Assembly (NCBI GenBank): GCA_018524345.1
Contig: JADQAZ010000001.1
Span: 682,001 to 746,000 of the forward strand
DNA: 64,000 bases
Reading direction: 5' to 3'
Origin: Harenicola maris
GTDB lineage: Bacteria > Pseudomonadota > Alphaproteobacteria > Rhodobacterales > Rhodobacteraceae
Both the position numbers and the translations under genes were made by a program. The notes below the pieces were generated by a model that worked only from the letters and a program-made list of their open reading frames with translations, made no database searches and was not told where the DNA came from. Shown piece after piece: positions 17,284-26,995 of the stretch; within the stretch, counting starts at the first letter, position 1, and the number at the start of each line of letters is the position of its first letter.

Positions 17284-18411
17284 ATGCGGGCAGAGGCACA
17301 AAACGCGGCAGAGGCGGTGCGCAAGTCTCTTGCGCTATTGGCGCAGCGGATGGATTGGGAGACGGCGGAACACCGGCTTGAGGAGTTCAACGCCCGCACC
17401 GAGGATCCGGACCTGTGGAATGACCCCGCGGCGGCGCAGAAGCTGATGCGCGAGCGGCAGATGCTTGTGGATGCGATGGCGACCTATAACGGCATCAAGC
17501 AGGAGCTTTCCGATCAGATCGAGATGGCCGAGCTGGGCGAGATGGAAGAGGACGCGGAGATCGTGGCCGAGGCCGAGGCGGCGGTGATTGCCCTTGCCGA
17601 GCGGGCGGCGGAGAAAGAGCTTGAGGCGCTGCTGGATGGCGAGGCCGATGGCAATGATACTTTCCTCGAGATCAACTCCGGCGCGGGCGGCACGGAGAGT
17701 TGCGATTGGGCCAGCATGCTGGCGCGGATGTATGTCCGCTGGGCCGAGAAGAAGGGCTATACCGTCGAGAAGCAGTCGGAGACGGCGGGCGAGGAGGCGG
17801 GGATCAAATCCGCCGCCTACAAGATCACCGGGCCGAATGCCTATGGTTGGCTGAAATCCGAGAGCGGCGTGCATCGTTTGGTGCGGATTTCGCCCTATGA
17901 CAGTTCGGCGCGGCGGCATACTTCCTTTAGTTCGGTCTGGGTTTATCCCGTGGTGGATGACAACATCGAGATCGAGGTGAACCCTGCGGATATCCGGATT
18001 GATACCTATCGGTCCTCGGGTGCGGGCGGGCAGCACGTGAACACCACCGACTCTGCGGTGCGGATCACCCACAACCCGACTGGGATTGTAGTGACCAGTT
18101 CGGAGAAGTCGCAGCACCAGAACCGCGATATCGCGATGAAGGCCCTGAAGTCGCGCCTTTATCAGATGGAATTGGACAAGCGGAACGAGGCCATCAACGA
18201 GGCGCATGAGAACAAGGGCGATGCGGGCTGGGGCAACCAGATCCGCTCCTATGTTCTGCAGCCCTATCAGATGGTCAAGGACCTGCGGACGAACCACGAG
18301 ACATCCGATACCGCGGGGGTTCTGGACGGTGATCTTGATCCCTTTATGGCCGCCACTTTGGCGGCCAATGTGGCGGGCATGAGCCGGGGCGAAGCCACGG
18401 CGGAGGATTAA
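17284..18411 (+). CDS. prfB: Peptide chain release factor 2
   Basis: 375 residues from ATG 17284. RF2 terminates translation at UGA and UAA. The GGQ motif lies at 248-250 ([20 protein letters not shown]) and the decoding tripeptide region reads [17 protein letters not shown]. The tripeptide is therefore SPY (203-205) rather than the enterobacterial SPF. No in-frame TGA or frameshift site is present near codon 25, so the autoregulatory +1 frameshift of many bacterial prfB genes is absent. The start is supported by the GAAGGGCGAAGA leader and the homologous N-terminus ([20 protein letters not shown]). It is 141 bases downstream of PBP1A on the same strand. Confidence 0.95.
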   Translation: MRAEAQNAAEAVRKSLALLAQRMDWETAEHRLEEFNARTEDPDLWNDPAAAQKLMRERQMLVDAMATYNGIKQELSDQIEMAELGEMEEDAEIVAEAEAAVIALAERAAEKELEALLDGEADGNDTFLEINSGAGGTESCDWASMLARMYVRWAEKKGYTVEKQSETAGEEAGIKSAAYKITGPNAYGWLKSESGVHRLVRISPYDSSARRHTSFSSVWVYPVVDDNIEIEVNPADIRIDTYRSSGAGGQHVNTTDSAVRITHNPTGIVVTSSEKSQHQNRDIAMKALKSRLYQMELDKRNEAINEAHENKGDAGWGNQIRSYVLQPYQMVKDLRTNHETSDTAGVLDGDLDPFMAATLAANVAGMSRGEATAED

Positions 18412-18479
18412 TGCCGCAATAATCACTCTTGTGATTTTGCGGCCCTGCTGTTCTGAATTGTGCGGTCATGGTGGGTTGC

Positions 18480-18546
18480 GGCGCGGGTGAGGGGGCTCTG
18501 CCCCCGGCCTTCGGCCTCCCCCGGGATATTTGGGCCAATAAGAAGC
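18480..18546 (+). repeat. Dispersed intergenic repeat with GGGATATTT core, copy 1
   Basis: GC-rich hairpins (GGGGGCTCTGCCCCC and GGCCTTCGGCC) are followed by CCCGGGATATTTGGGCCAAT and AAGAAGC, ending 10 bases before the amidase start codon. A similar arrangement is found on the minus strand at 44643-44773. I recognise this as a common Rhodobacterales intergenic motif. Confidence 0.6.
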
Positions 18547-18556
18547 GGGGTGTTCC

Positions 18557-19951
18557 ATGGGTGAGATAACACAGCTCTCTGCGGTTGAGCTTCGGCGCCG
18601 GATGGTGGCGGGGGAATTGACGGCGGCCGCGGTTATGGCGGCGCATCTGGACCGGATCGAGGCGGTGAACGGGGCGGTGAATGCTGTTGTGTCCTTGCGC
18701 CCGCGGGACGGGTTGATGGCGCAGGCCGAGGCGACGGATGTGCGGGGCGGGGCCCTCGCGGGCCTGCCTGTTGCGGTGAAGGATCTGGCCAATGTGGCCG
18801 GGATAGAGACCACCATGGGATCGCCTGCTTTTGCCGGCATTGTGCCGAGCCGCAGTGACGAGATGGTGCGCCGGATGCAGGCGGCGGGGGCGATTGTGAT
18901 TGGCAAGACCAACACGCCCGAGTTCGGCCTCGGCTCTCATACTTTCAATCCGGTTTTTGGCGCGACGCGGAACCCTTGGGATTTGGGGCGTTCGGCGGGG
19001 GGATCCTCTGGCGGGGCGGCGGCGGCTTTGGCCTGCGGAATGGTGCCGGTTGCGGATGGGTCGGACATGATGGGATCGCTGCGCAATCCGGCGGGGTGGT
19101 GTGGGGTTTACGGGATGCGGCCCTCTTGGGGGATGATCCCGGGGGAGCCGGGCGGGGATAGTTTTCTGCATCAGCTTTCGACCTCTGGCCCGATGGCGCG
19201 CTGTCCTGAGGATTTGGCTTTGCTCTTGTCGGTGCAGGCGGGGCCGGATGCGCGGGTGCCCCATGGGGTGCCGTGCCCTGATTTATCGCCCCTGCGGGCG
19301 CAGGTTGCGGGGCGGCGGATTGGCTGGCTGGGCGATTGGGGCGGGGCATGGCCGATGGAGGCGGGACTCTCCGGGGCCTGCGAGGCGGCTCTGGCGGTGT
19401 TTGAGGGGCTTGGTTGCCATGTCGAGCCATTGCCCGCGCCCTTTGATGCCGGGGCGCTCTGGGAGGCTTGGATCACCCTGCGCAGTTGGGCTGTGGCGGC
19501 GAATTTGCGGGAATTGTATGAGACGCGGCCGGAGGTTCTTAAGCCCGAGGCGATCTGGGAGGTGGAGCGCGGTTTGGCCATGAGTGCGATGGAGGTGCAT
19601 GAGGCCTCTGTCATCCGCTCGGCTTGGTTTGCGAAGGCGGCGGAGGTCTTTGGCCGGTTTGATGCGCTTGCCCTGCCGACGGCGCAGACCTGGCCGTTTC
19701 CTGTTGAGCTGGACTGGCCGAAAGAGATTGGCGGGCAGGGGATGGATACCTATCACCGCTGGATGGAATGTGTGGTGCCTGTGAGCTTGATCGGCTTGCC
19801 TGCGCTTGCGGTGCCGGGGCCGCGGGGGGCGCAGGGGCTGCCGAGCGGGATGCAGCTTGCTGGCCCGCGGGGGAGCGATCTGGCGCTGTTGCAGCTGGGG
19901 CAAGCCTATCATGAGGCCGCGCCTTGGGCGGGGGAGATGCCGCTGCTTTGA
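18557..19951 (+). CDS. Amidase signature family hydrolase (GatA-like amidase)
   Basis: 464 residues. It has the Ser-cisSer-Lys triad framework: Lys in [13 protein letters not shown], the Gly/Ser-rich signature [18 protein letters not shown] with the cis-Ser, and the nucleophile region [20 protein letters not shown]. The N-terminus [20 protein letters not shown] resembles GatA and other amidases. There is no gatB or gatC nearby and the sequence departs from strict GatA, so a stand-alone amidase with an unknown small-molecule amide substrate is more likely than a tRNA amidotransferase subunit. The start ATG 18557 follows a GGGGTGTTCC leader within a repeat. A bidirectional terminator follows. 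Confidence 0.87.
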   Translation: MGEITQLSAVELRRRMVAGELTAAAVMAAHLDRIEAVNGAVNAVVSLRPRDGLMAQAEATDVRGGALAGLPVAVKDLANVAGIETTMGSPAFAGIVPSRSDEMVRRMQAAGAIVIGKTNTPEFGLGSHTFNPVFGATRNPWDLGRSAGGSSGGAAAALACGMVPVADGSDMMGSLRNPAGWCGVYGMRPSWGMIPGEPGGDSFLHQLSTSGPMARCPEDLALLLSVQAGPDARVPHGVPCPDLSPLRAQVAGRRIGWLGDWGGAWPMEAGLSGACEAALAVFEGLGCHVEPLPAPFDAGALWEAWITLRSWAVAANLRELYETRPEVLKPEAIWEVERGLAMSAMEVHEASVIRSAWFAKAAEVFGRFDALALPTAQTWPFPVELDWPKEIGGQGMDTYHRWMECVVPVSLIGLPALAVPGPRGAQGLPSGMQLAGPRGSDLALLQLGQAYHEAAPWAGEMPLL

Positions 19952-19963
19952 GCCAGACATGAA

Positions 19964-19989
19964 AAAGGGCGCCTCAATGGGCGCCCTTT
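19964..19989. terminator. Bidirectional terminator between amidase and bactofilin genes
   Basis: AAAGGGCGCC (19964-19973) pairs perfectly with GGCGCCCTTT (19980-19989) with a 6-base loop. A-rich sequence precedes it, and both converging genes end within 25 bases of it. Confidence 0.8.
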
Positions 19990-20011
19990 GATCTTTGCGG
20001 GGGAAGGGGCC

Positions 20012-20542
20012 TTAGGCCTTCTTCGCCTCTGCCGCGGCGGCGCCGAGTGGCACGGGGGCCTGACCGCCGGAATTTGTGTTCAGGGGATCATCCTGACGCT
20101 GAACGGAGCCTTCGAAGTGGGCGCCGCTTTCGATCGCGATTGTTTTGTGGATGATGTCGCCTTCGACGCGGGCTGTCGATGTCAGGCGGACCTTGAGGCC
20201 GCGGACACGGCCGATCACGCGGCCATCGACAACAACGTCGTCTGCAACGACTTCGCCGCGGATCGTGGCGCCTTCGCCGACGGTCAGCAGGTGGGCACGG
20301 ATGTCGCCCTCTATAATGCCCTCAACCTGCACGTCGCCGGAGGTTTTCATGTTGCCTGTGATCGTCAGGTCAGAAGAAATCAGCGAGGTCGGGGCCTTGG
20401 TTTTGGGTTTGCCCGGGACCGGGTCCGCAGCTGCGGGACGCTGTGCCGGCGCAGGTGCGGCAGGCTTGTCAGCAGGGTTAGCTTGTTTGGCTTCACCATC
20501 TACAGGTGTGCCGCCTTCATTGATCCGGGTTTTAGAAAACAT
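20012..20542 (-). CDS. Bactofilin (polymer-forming cytoskeletal protein)
   Basis: 176 residues. After a Pro/Ala/Lys-rich disordered N-terminus (about 1-50), the central bactofilin beta-helix is clear: SSDLTITGNMKTSGDVQVEG, IIEGDIRAHLLTVGEGATIR, GEVVADDVVVDGRVIGRVRG and STARVEGDIIHKTIAIESGA. Bactofilins polymerise without nucleotides at the inner membrane and scaffold cell-wall enzymes. The start overlaps the end of the M23 peptidase gene by 11 bases, and the pair resembles the BacA-LmdC arrangement described in Hyphomonas and relatives. A local morphogenetic function such as curvature, stalk/bud or division-site shaping is inferred. Confidence 0.93.
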   Translation of the reverse strand: MFSKTRINEGGTPVDGEAKQANPADKPAAPAPAQRPAAADPVPGKPKTKAPTSLISSDLTITGNMKTSGDVQVEGIIEGDIRAHLLTVGEGATIRGEVVADDVVVDGRVIGRVRGLKVRLTSTARVEGDIIHKTIAIESGAHFEGSVQRQDDPLNTNSGGQAPVPLGAAAAEAKKA

Positions 20543-21863
20543 CGTTGGCTGCCTTGATATAAGTCATGGGGTTGACCGGTTTACCGCCTACGCGCACTTC
20601 GTAGTGCAGGTGGACGCCTGTAGACCGGCCAGTGCTTCCCATATCACCAATTCTTTGACCGCGCGAGACCCTTTGGCCAACTTTGACACGGATTCTCGAC
20701 TGATGCGCGTATCTTGTCTCAATGCCGAATTCGTGCTGGATTTTGACGAGGTTACCATATCCTGATTGCCAGCCGGCGTGAGTCACAACACCGTCCGCCG
20801 TTGCATAGATAGGGGTGCCATAGGGGGCGGCAAAGTCGGTGCCGTTGTGCATGCGGCCCCAGCGGGGGCCGAAGCCGGAGGTGAAGCGGAAGGAGGCTTT
20901 TACGGGAATCGCAAAGGGGGCTTTTTCAGAGGCGATCCGGTAGATGTTCATCCGGTCGAGGCCCTGAAGAATGTTATTGGCGCGCTGGTTCTCGGCGGCG
21001 AAGGGGCCGCCTTTGGTGGAGAAGCGCAGCTGTGCGGTGGGGCCGCCCTGACCGGAGTAGCCCTTGCGGATTGTGCTGATCAGTTGCTCTGGCGGCAGGC
21101 CGGCGGAGCGGAACATTTTGTCCAGCGGGGCGACGGAGACGGTGACGGCCTCTTCGAGCTGTGTGAAGATTTTGTCGTTGCGGTCGAGCAGGAGCTGGCG
21201 TTCGAAGGCGAGGGCCTGTGCCTCGTCGCGGGCGAGGGCCGCGTCCTGGGTGGCGTCGTCACGCTCTGCCGCGGTGGTTTCCAGCGCGGTTGTCAGGAAT
21301 TCGACGGCATTGGCGATTTCGCCCTCTGCGGCCTGTTCGGGATTGGCGATGGCGCCGCTTTCAACCGAGGCGAGGAGGGTGTCTTTTTCCGCCGTGGCGG
21401 CGTCGCGTTCCTTGATGGTGCGGCGCAGGATGGACTGCACGACGCTGATGCCGGTTTCCATTTCGCGGCGGCGGTCCTCGGAGGTGAGGAGCTGCGACTG
21501 CATGGTGGAGATCTGGTCCAGTGCGGCGTTGAAGCGTTCTTGTGCGGCGGCGGCCTCTTCGGCGCGCATGTCGCGCTGTGCGGCGAGGTCATTGAGGCGG
21601 GCCTGATAGATGGCCTGTTCGCGCTTTGCCTGCTCGCGGATATTGCCCGCGCCGATGCTGTCCATCAGCAGGACGGCCGTCGCGATGATGGCCCAGCCGA
21701 CAACAAGAGCGGAGCCGGTGAGGGCCACAGCCTGTGTGCTGGAGGTGAGCCGGATAAAACGGGTGTCGGTGTCCGAGCGAAGAAACAGTCTTTGTTCCGG
21801 TAAGAAACGCTCAAGAACGGTATTCAAGCGGTGAGCGACGCTTGTTTTGATAGGCTTTGTCAT
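20532..21863 (-). CDS. M23 family metallopeptidase (LytM/LmdC-like), membrane-anchored
   Basis: 443 residues from ATG 21863, preceded by AGGGGAC; the frame upstream of it has no conserved features. Order of parts: cytoplasmic N-terminus, transmembrane helix (about 50-72, VALTGSALVVGWAIIATAVL), a long coiled coil (about 75-260, rich in Glu/Ala/Arg), and the C-terminal LytM domain. Zinc ligands H339 and D343 (RMHNGTDFAAP) and the catalytic/ligand HLH (H418, H420 in VHLHYEVRVGG) are all present, so it should be an active peptidoglycan endopeptidase. It shares an operon and an 11-base overlap with the bactofilin gene downstream. An imperfect hairpin lies just upstream, at roughly 21890-21911. Confidence 0.92.
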   Translation of the reverse strand: MTKPIKTSVAHRLNTVLERFLPEQRLFLRSDTDTRFIRLTSSTQAVALTGSALVVGWAIIATAVLLMDSIGAGNIREQAKREQAIYQARLNDLAAQRDMRAEEAAAAQERFNAALDQISTMQSQLLTSEDRRREMETGISVVQSILRRTIKERDAATAEKDTLLASVESGAIANPEQAAEGEIANAVEFLTTALETTAAERDDATQDAALARDEAQALAFERQLLLDRNDKIFTQLEEAVTVSVAPLDKMFRSAGLPPEQLISTIRKGYSGQGGPTAQLRFSTKGGPFAAENQRANNILQGLDRMNIYRIASEKAPFAIPVKASFRFTSGFGPRWGRMHNGTDFAAPYGTPIYATADGVVTHAGWQSGYGNLVKIQHEFGIETRYAHQSRIRVKVGQRVSRGQRIGDMGSTGRSTGVHLHYEVRVGGKPVNPMTYIKAANDVF

Positions 21864-22081
21864 TTGTCCCCTAACCCAACGGATCATTAAGGGCCACTTC
21901 CCCAAGTGACCGTTAGCCCGTTTGCGATACAAAACCCCGAGTCATGGATCAAGTTCTTAGGGAATCTTTTTGAAGTTAGGTCATAAATTGCGCCCGTTTC
22001 GGCGGGATTATGCCTATTTTAACCTTTGCCGTTGGGTCAACTGGCTTGAGTTTTCCCTTGGGCGGGCGGTTTCGTGGCGGG

Positions 22082-22906
22082 TTATTTCGGGGTTGTTTCG
22101 GAGAGCGGCCAGTAGAAATCCAGCGGGATGCCTGCCTCTGCGCGCTTTTCGTCGTTGAAAGGCGGCTTGAGGGGGCTGGGGAAGTAGCGGGTGACGAGCT
22201 CGTGAAAAAGATCTTTGGGATCAGTGTCTTGGCGCCCGCAAAGGAAGTGGAACCATTTCGAGCCATAGGCGACATGGCCGACTTCCTCGGCATAGATCGT
22301 CTCCAGTGCTTCGATGGCTTGGCTGTCTTTGGCGTTCTGGAAAATCTTGATCATGCCGGGGGTGACGTCGAGGCCGCGGGCCTCCAGCACCATGGGGACG
22401 ACGGCGAGGCGGGCCATAAGGTCCTCTGCCGTGTCCTCGGCGGCGCGCCACATGCCCGCATGGGCGGCCATGGCGCCGTAGTGGCTGCCCTGCGCTTCAA
22501 GGCAGTCGCACATCAGGTTGAAATGTTTGGACTCTTCGTCCGCGGCCTTGACCCAGTCGTCAAAGAAACCGATCGGCATCGGGACATGGGAGAAGCGGGC
22601 GATGAGGTCCCAGTGCAGGTCGACGGCGTTGAGTTCGATATGGGCCACGGCGTGCAGGATGGCGATGCGCCCCTCTGGCGTGCCGGGTTTGCGGCGCGGC
22701 ACGTCGCGGGGGGAGAGGAGCTCTGGCTTGTCGGGGCGGGCGGGGCGAAGCGGCGGGTTGGCCGTTCCGATTGTGGGAACTTCGCCCGCCCGCCGCGCGG
22801 CGAACCAGTCGGCCGCGTGGCGGCGCGACAGGGCGGTTTTGGCGCGGCCATCGGCGGTGGTCAGCACCTCGAGGGCCAGTTCGGCGAGGGGGCGAAGGGC
22901 GCTCAT
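22082..22906 (-). CDS. DUF455 ferritin-like protein
   Basis: 274 residues from ATG 22906. The ATG overlaps the stop of the upstream bcp gene (ATGA). The helical ferritin-like core shows the metal-ligand pattern of the family: the first helix ILHAVAHIELNAVDLHWDL, then AADEESKHFNLMCDCLEAQG, later AMAAHAGMWRAAEDTAEDLM, and YAEEVGHVAYGSKWFHFLCG. E-x2-H-type motifs in separate helices suggest a di-iron/di-metal site. Family members have no firmly established reaction; related MiaE-like and other ferritin-like enzymes are oxygenases. Translational coupling to a peroxiredoxin hints at oxidative stress or iron handling (inference). Confidence 0.85.
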   Translation of the reverse strand: MSALRPLAELALEVLTTADGRAKTALSRRHAADWFAARRAGEVPTIGTANPPLRPARPDKPELLSPRDVPRRKPGTPEGRIAILHAVAHIELNAVDLHWDLIARFSHVPMPIGFFDDWVKAADEESKHFNLMCDCLEAQGSHYGAMAAHAGMWRAAEDTAEDLMARLAVVPMVLEARGLDVTPGMIKIFQNAKDSQAIEALETIYAEEVGHVAYGSKWFHFLCGRQDTDPKDLFHELVTRYFPSPLKPPFNDEKRAEAGIPLDFYWPLSETTPK

Positions 22907-23364
22907 AGGGCGCGGACCGCCTCGAGGACGTCCTCGACGTGGCCGGCGACCTTTACCTTGCGCCAGATGCGCGAGATCGTGCCATCGCCTGCGATGAGGA
23001 AGGTGGCGCGTTCGATCCCCATGGATTTGCGGCCATACATGTTTTTCTCGACCCATGTGCCGTAGTCCTCGCAGACGGTGCCCTCTGCGTCGGAGAGGAG
23101 CGCCACGCCGAGGTCGTGTTTGTCGCGGAATTTCTCGTGTTTGGCGACTGTATCCTTGGAAACGCCAAGGACGACGGCGCCTGCGGCCTCGAATTCTGCG
23201 GCGGCTTCGGTGAAGCCGATGGCCTCTTTCGTGCAGCCGGGGGTGTCGTCGCGCGGATAGAAATAGAGGACCACGGCCTTGGGCCGCAGCGCCGAGAGGG
23301 TGACCTCCTCGCCGCCATCGCGGGGGAGGGTGAAGTCGGGGGCCATTGCACCGGGTTCTGTCAT
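22903..23364 (-). CDS. bcp: Thioredoxin-dependent peroxiredoxin, Bcp/PrxQ type
   Basis: 153 residues from ATG 23364 (MTEPGAMAPDFTLPRDGGEE). The peroxidatic cysteine lies in YPRDDTPGCTKEAIGF. The second cysteine five residues later that E. coli Bcp uses is absent here (Ile instead). Another cysteine in DAEGTVCEDYGTWVEKN could be the resolving residue, as in the other PrxQ subgroup. It reduces hydroperoxides in the cytoplasm using thioredoxin. The stop overlaps the start of the DUF455 gene by 4 bases. The long open frame upstream of 23364 on this strand is a shadow of the divergent AsmA-like gene. Confidence 0.92.
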   Translation of the reverse strand: MTEPGAMAPDFTLPRDGGEEVTLSALRPKAVVLYFYPRDDTPGCTKEAIGFTEAAAEFEAAGAVVLGVSKDTVAKHEKFRDKHDLGVALLSDAEGTVCEDYGTWVEKNMYGRKSMGIERATFLIAGDGTISRIWRKVKVAGHVEDVLEAVRAL

Positions 23365-23478
23365 GGGGGCTCTCCTGCCTTGGTTCTTGCTTGCAGGTTC
23401 CCTTTTAGGGCAAGGATTGCGAGAATAAAGCCGCAGCAGCAAAAAAGCGGCCCCGATTGGGCAGGAGAAGAGAAAGCG

Positions 23479-26400
23479 ATGGGTAAGGATCAGCCCAAAG
23501 GCGATCCGATTGTGGACCGTGGCCCGCAGGCGCCGGTCTCTCCGCGTGCGCCCGCGTGGATGGACAGCGCGGCAGAGGCCGAGAAGGCGCGTGCGGCGAC
23601 GCGGGATGCGGCCCATGCCTCTGCTGCTGCCGCGACATCGGCGCTTGCGGCGCGGATGCGGGCGGGGGAGCGGCTGAACCCGCCGGAGCCGCAGAAGCCC
23701 GCCAAGCCCAAGCGCAAGCGGCGGAGCTTTTTCGCATGGCTGTGTGTGATCCTGTTCGACATTTGCGTTTTGGCGGTTGTGGCGGTTGTGCTGGTGTTTC
23801 TGGTGCTGGCGGGCAGGCCCTTGCCTGCGCCTGCATGGCTGTCTGAGCGGGTTGAGGCGCGGCTGAGCGAGGGGCTTGGCGGCGGTTTTGTCGAGCTTGG
23901 CGGGATCAGCGTGACCGTGGCGCGGAGCGGCAAGCCCTCTGTTTCCTTTGACGAGGTGCGGGTGACCACCGCCGACGGGGCGGAGCTTATTGCCGTGCCG
24001 AGCATGGATGTGGGCCTTGATAAGGCGCGCCTGATCCGCGGGCAGGTGCAGCCGCAAAGCCTGATCCTGCGGGGGGCGGACCTGCGCCTGTCGCGCAGCC
24101 GCGACGGGGTGTTCAACGTGGATTTCGGCGGCGGCGAGGAGGTGCCGAACTGGCCCCAGAGCTTTGTCGGTTTTATCGAGATTGTGGATTCGGTTTTTGC
24201 CCTGCCCAGCCTTGCGCCGATCGACAGCATCGAGGCGCGCGATCTATCGCTGCGGTTTGCCGATGCGCAGTCGGGGCGGTTCTGGCAGGTGGACGACGGG
24301 CAGTTGGCGATCACGCAGGACGCGGCCGCCGTGGAGATGCGGATGAACCTTGCGCTTGGCTCCGGCCCCGGCGCGGGGGAGGAGGAGGGCGATGTTGCGG
24401 AACAGGCGGCGCAGGTCTCTGTCGGATTTCGCAGTGTCAAAGGCTCGCCGCAGGCGGAGATGACGGTGCAGGTGGACGGGGTGCCTGCGCGGGACCTTGC
24501 GGCGCAATCGCCCGCGCTTGCGTTTTTGCAGCTGTTGGATGCGCCCCTGTCAGGGGCGCTGCGCACGCAGGTGAGCGCCTCTGGCGAGCTTGGTGATCTG
24601 GCCGGAACGCTAGAGATCGGCGAGGGGCGTTTGACCACCGGCTTGCAGCCGATCCCCGTGCGGTTTTCCAGTGGCCGCAGTTATTTCCGCTATGACCCGC
24701 AGGCGGGAAAGGTCAGTTTTGACGAGTTGATCATGAGCGCCGAGCAGGGCGAGGTGAAGGCCACGGGCCATGCCTATTTGCAGAGCGACGGGCGCGGGCA
24801 GCCGGACGGGCTGGTGGCGCAGTTGCAGTTCACCGCCCTGCGCCTTGACCCCGAGGGGGTCTTTGCCCGTGCGGCGGCCTTTGAGCAGGGGGCGGCGGAT
24901 ATCAAGGTGGGGTTTGCGCCCTTCCGCGCGCAGATCGGCCAGTTGGTTTTGATGGGGCCGGAGGCGCAGGTGACGGCGACGGGGCGGGTTGCGGCCCAGC
25001 CCGATGGCTGGGACATGGCCTTAGACCTTGATGTCGAGGAGATCGCCTATGCCGCTTTTCTTGACCTCTGGCCGGTGCAGGTGGCGCCCAAGACGCGGGA
25101 CTGGCTGGAGAAGAACGTCACATCGGGGCGGCTGTTTAACCTGAAGGGGGGGCTGCGGCGCAGGCCGACGGATACAAAGAATTTCTTCTCGGCGGTGTTT
25201 GAATTTGACGATGCGGTGCTGCGCCCTGTGCCGAACCTGCCTTTGGTTACCGGGGCGGCGGGCTATGCCAGCCTGTCGGAGGGGCGGTTTTCGGCGGTGC
25301 TGGATGCGGGGCAGGCGGAGGCCCTGCAGGGCGGGCCTGTGCAATTGGGCGGGACCGGTTTTCTGATCAAGAATCTGGCGATCAAGCCGGTTATGGCGCA
25401 GGTGGATCTGCGCACCAGCAGCACGATCACCGCGGGCCTGTCGGTATTGAATTCCAAGGGCTTGGCCTTTCTCGACAAGGCGGGGCAGCCTGTTGATCTG
25501 GCGCAGGGGCGCGCGCAGGGCAGCGGGCGCCTGACCTTTCCGATCAAGCCAAAGCTGGGGCCGGGCGAGGTTCAGTTCGACGTAAGCGCGGTGTTGGAAG
25601 GGGTGAGTTCCTCCAAGATCGTGGCGGGCTATGCGCTTTCTTCCGAGCGCGCTGAGGTGCAGGCCGATAACGCCCGCCTGCTGATCGAGGCCCCCGGGCG
25701 GATCGCGGGCATTCCCATGCGGGCGCGGTTCGAGCGCGCCTTTGCCCCCGGCGCGGCGGCGCAGGTGAGCGGGACGGTGCAGATCAGCGACGCCTTTGTG
25801 AAGGCCTTCAACCTTGGCCTGCCGGAGGGCATGGTCAGCGGCTCCGGCCCTGCGCGCTTTTCCATCAACCTCGCGCAGGGACGTGCGCCTGCCTTTACCC
25901 TGTCGTCGGAGTTGAACGGCGTCGGCCTGAGGATATCGGAGCTGGCATGGAGCCATGGGCGGAATTCGCGTGGTTCGCTTGCCGTAAGCGGGGCCTTGGG
26001 CGCGGTGCCGCGGGTGGACAGTTTGAAATTGCAGGCCTCTGGCCTGACGGCGGAGGGGAAAGTGACCCTGAACCCGGGCGGGGGGCTGAAGACAGCGGAG
26101 TTCAGCCGCATTGCCGTGGGGGGCTGGATCGATGCGCCCGTCACCCTGACGGGGCGGGGGCGGGGCGCCAGCCCTGCGGTGGCCGTGCGCGGCGGTTTGG
26201 TGGATGTACGCAAGACGAGCTTTGCCCAAGGGGGCGGCGGCGGGCCTGCGGGCGGGCCGATCAGCCTTGCGCTGGACCGGCTGGTGATTTCCGAGGGGAT
26301 CGTGCTGCGCCGGTTCCGCGCCGATCTGAGCCAGCGGGGCGGGCTGAACGGCTCTTTCACAGGCTCGGTCAACGGGCAGGCGGAGGTGAATGGCACCCTC

Positions 26401-26991
26401 GTGCCGTCGAGCGGCGGCACGGCGGTGCGGATCCAGTCCGGCGATGCGGGCAAGGTGATCCGCGCGGCGGGCCTGTTCAAGAAGGGCTACGGGGGGCAGA
26501 TGTCCCTGACCCTCGTGCCGCGGGCGCAGGCGGGGCAATATAATGGCGCGCTGAAGGTGAGTAATGTGCGGGTGCAAAGCGCGCCGGGCCTGTCGGCGCT
26601 GCTCAATGCGATTTCGATTGTGGGGCTTTTGGACCAGCTCAACGGCAATGGCATCCTGTTTGCCGATGTGGAGGCGGATTTCCTTTTGACGCCGACCTAT
26701 GTGCAGGTCAACCGGGCCTCCGGCGTGGGGCCGTCCTTGGGGATCTCCATGGCGGGGGTCTATGACATGGTGCGCGACCAGTTGCGCATGCAGGGGGTGT
26801 TCTCGCCGATCTATGTGGTGAACGGGATCGGGCAGATATTCTCGAAAAAGGGGGAGGGGCTCTTTGGCTTCAACTACTCCATGACCGGCACGACGGTGCA
26901 GCCAAAGGTTGCGGTCAATCCGCTTTCGGTTTTTACACCCGGCATGTTCCGCGAGATTTTCCGCAAACCCCCACCGAAGGTGCAAGAGTAG
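23479..26991 (+). CDS. YhdP/AsmA-like envelope protein (DUF3971 type)
   Basis: 1170 residues from ATG 23479, with AGGAG upstream. The N-terminus is charged and Ala/Pro-rich, followed by one transmembrane helix (about 85-110, [20 protein letters not shown]) and a very long beta-rich periplasmic region. The C-terminal part ([80 protein letters not shown]) has the AsmA-like C-terminal signature. Members of this family bridge the periplasm and help move phospholipids or maintain the outer-membrane barrier; transport is inferred from the family. It ends 4 bases before queA starts, so they are very likely co-transcribed. Confidence 0.85.
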   Translation: MGKDQPKGDPIVDRGPQAPVSPRAPAWMDSAAEAEKARAATRDAAHASAAAATSALAARMRAGERLNPPEPQKPAKPKRKRRSFFAWLCVILFDICVLAVVAVVLVFLVLAGRPLPAPAWLSERVEARLSEGLGGGFVELGGISVTVARSGKPSVSFDEVRVTTADGAELIAVPSMDVGLDKARLIRGQVQPQSLILRGADLRLSRSRDGVFNVDFGGGEEVPNWPQSFVGFIEIVDSVFALPSLAPIDSIEARDLSLRFADAQSGRFWQVDDGQLAITQDAAAVEMRMNLALGSGPGAGEEEGDVAEQAAQVSVGFRSVKGSPQAEMTVQVDGVPARDLAAQSPALAFLQLLDAPLSGALRTQVSASGELGDLAGTLEIGEGRLTTGLQPIPVRFSSGRSYFRYDPQAGKVSFDELIMSAEQGEVKATGHAYLQSDGRGQPDGLVAQLQFTALRLDPEGVFARAAAFEQGAADIKVGFAPFRAQIGQLVLMGPEAQVTATGRVAAQPDGWDMALDLDVEEIAYAAFLDLWPVQVAPKTRDWLEKNVTSGRLFNLKGGLRRRPTDTKNFFSAVFEFDDAVLRPVPNLPLVTGAAGYASLSEGRFSAVLDAGQAEALQGGPVQLGGTGFLIKNLAIKPVMAQVDLRTSSTITAGLSVLNSKGLAFLDKAGQPVDLAQGRAQGSGRLTFPIKPKLGPGEVQFDVSAVLEGVSSSKIVAGYALSSERAEVQADNARLLIEAPGRIAGIPMRARFERAFAPGAAAQVSGTVQISDAFVKAFNLGLPEGMVSGSGPARFSINLAQGRAPAFTLSSELNGVGLRISELAWSHGRNSRGSLAVSGALGAVPRVDSLKLQASGLTAEGKVTLNPGGGLKTAEFSRIAVGGWIDAPVTLTGRGRGASPAVAVRGGLVDVRKTSFAQGGGGGPAGGPISLALDRLVISEGIVLRRFRADLSQRGGLNGSFTGSVNGQAEVNGTLVPSSGGTAVRIQSGDAGKVIRAAGLFKKGYGGQMSLTLVPRAQAGQYNGALKVSNVRVQSAPGLSALLNAISIVGLLDQLNGNGILFADVEADFLLTPTYVQVNRASGVGPSLGISMAGVYDMVRDQLRMQGVFSPIYVVNGIGQIFSKKGEGLFGFNYSMTGTTVQPKVAVNPLSVFTPGMFREIFRKPPPKVQE

Positions 26992-26995
26992 CCCT

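Noticed and set aside
17284-17400. Programmed +1 frameshift in prfB
   Set aside because: The frame is continuous and has no in-frame TGA near codon 25.
18557-19951. GatA subunit of the tRNA amidotransferase
   Set aside because: No gatB or gatC nearby and the signature region diverges from GatA.
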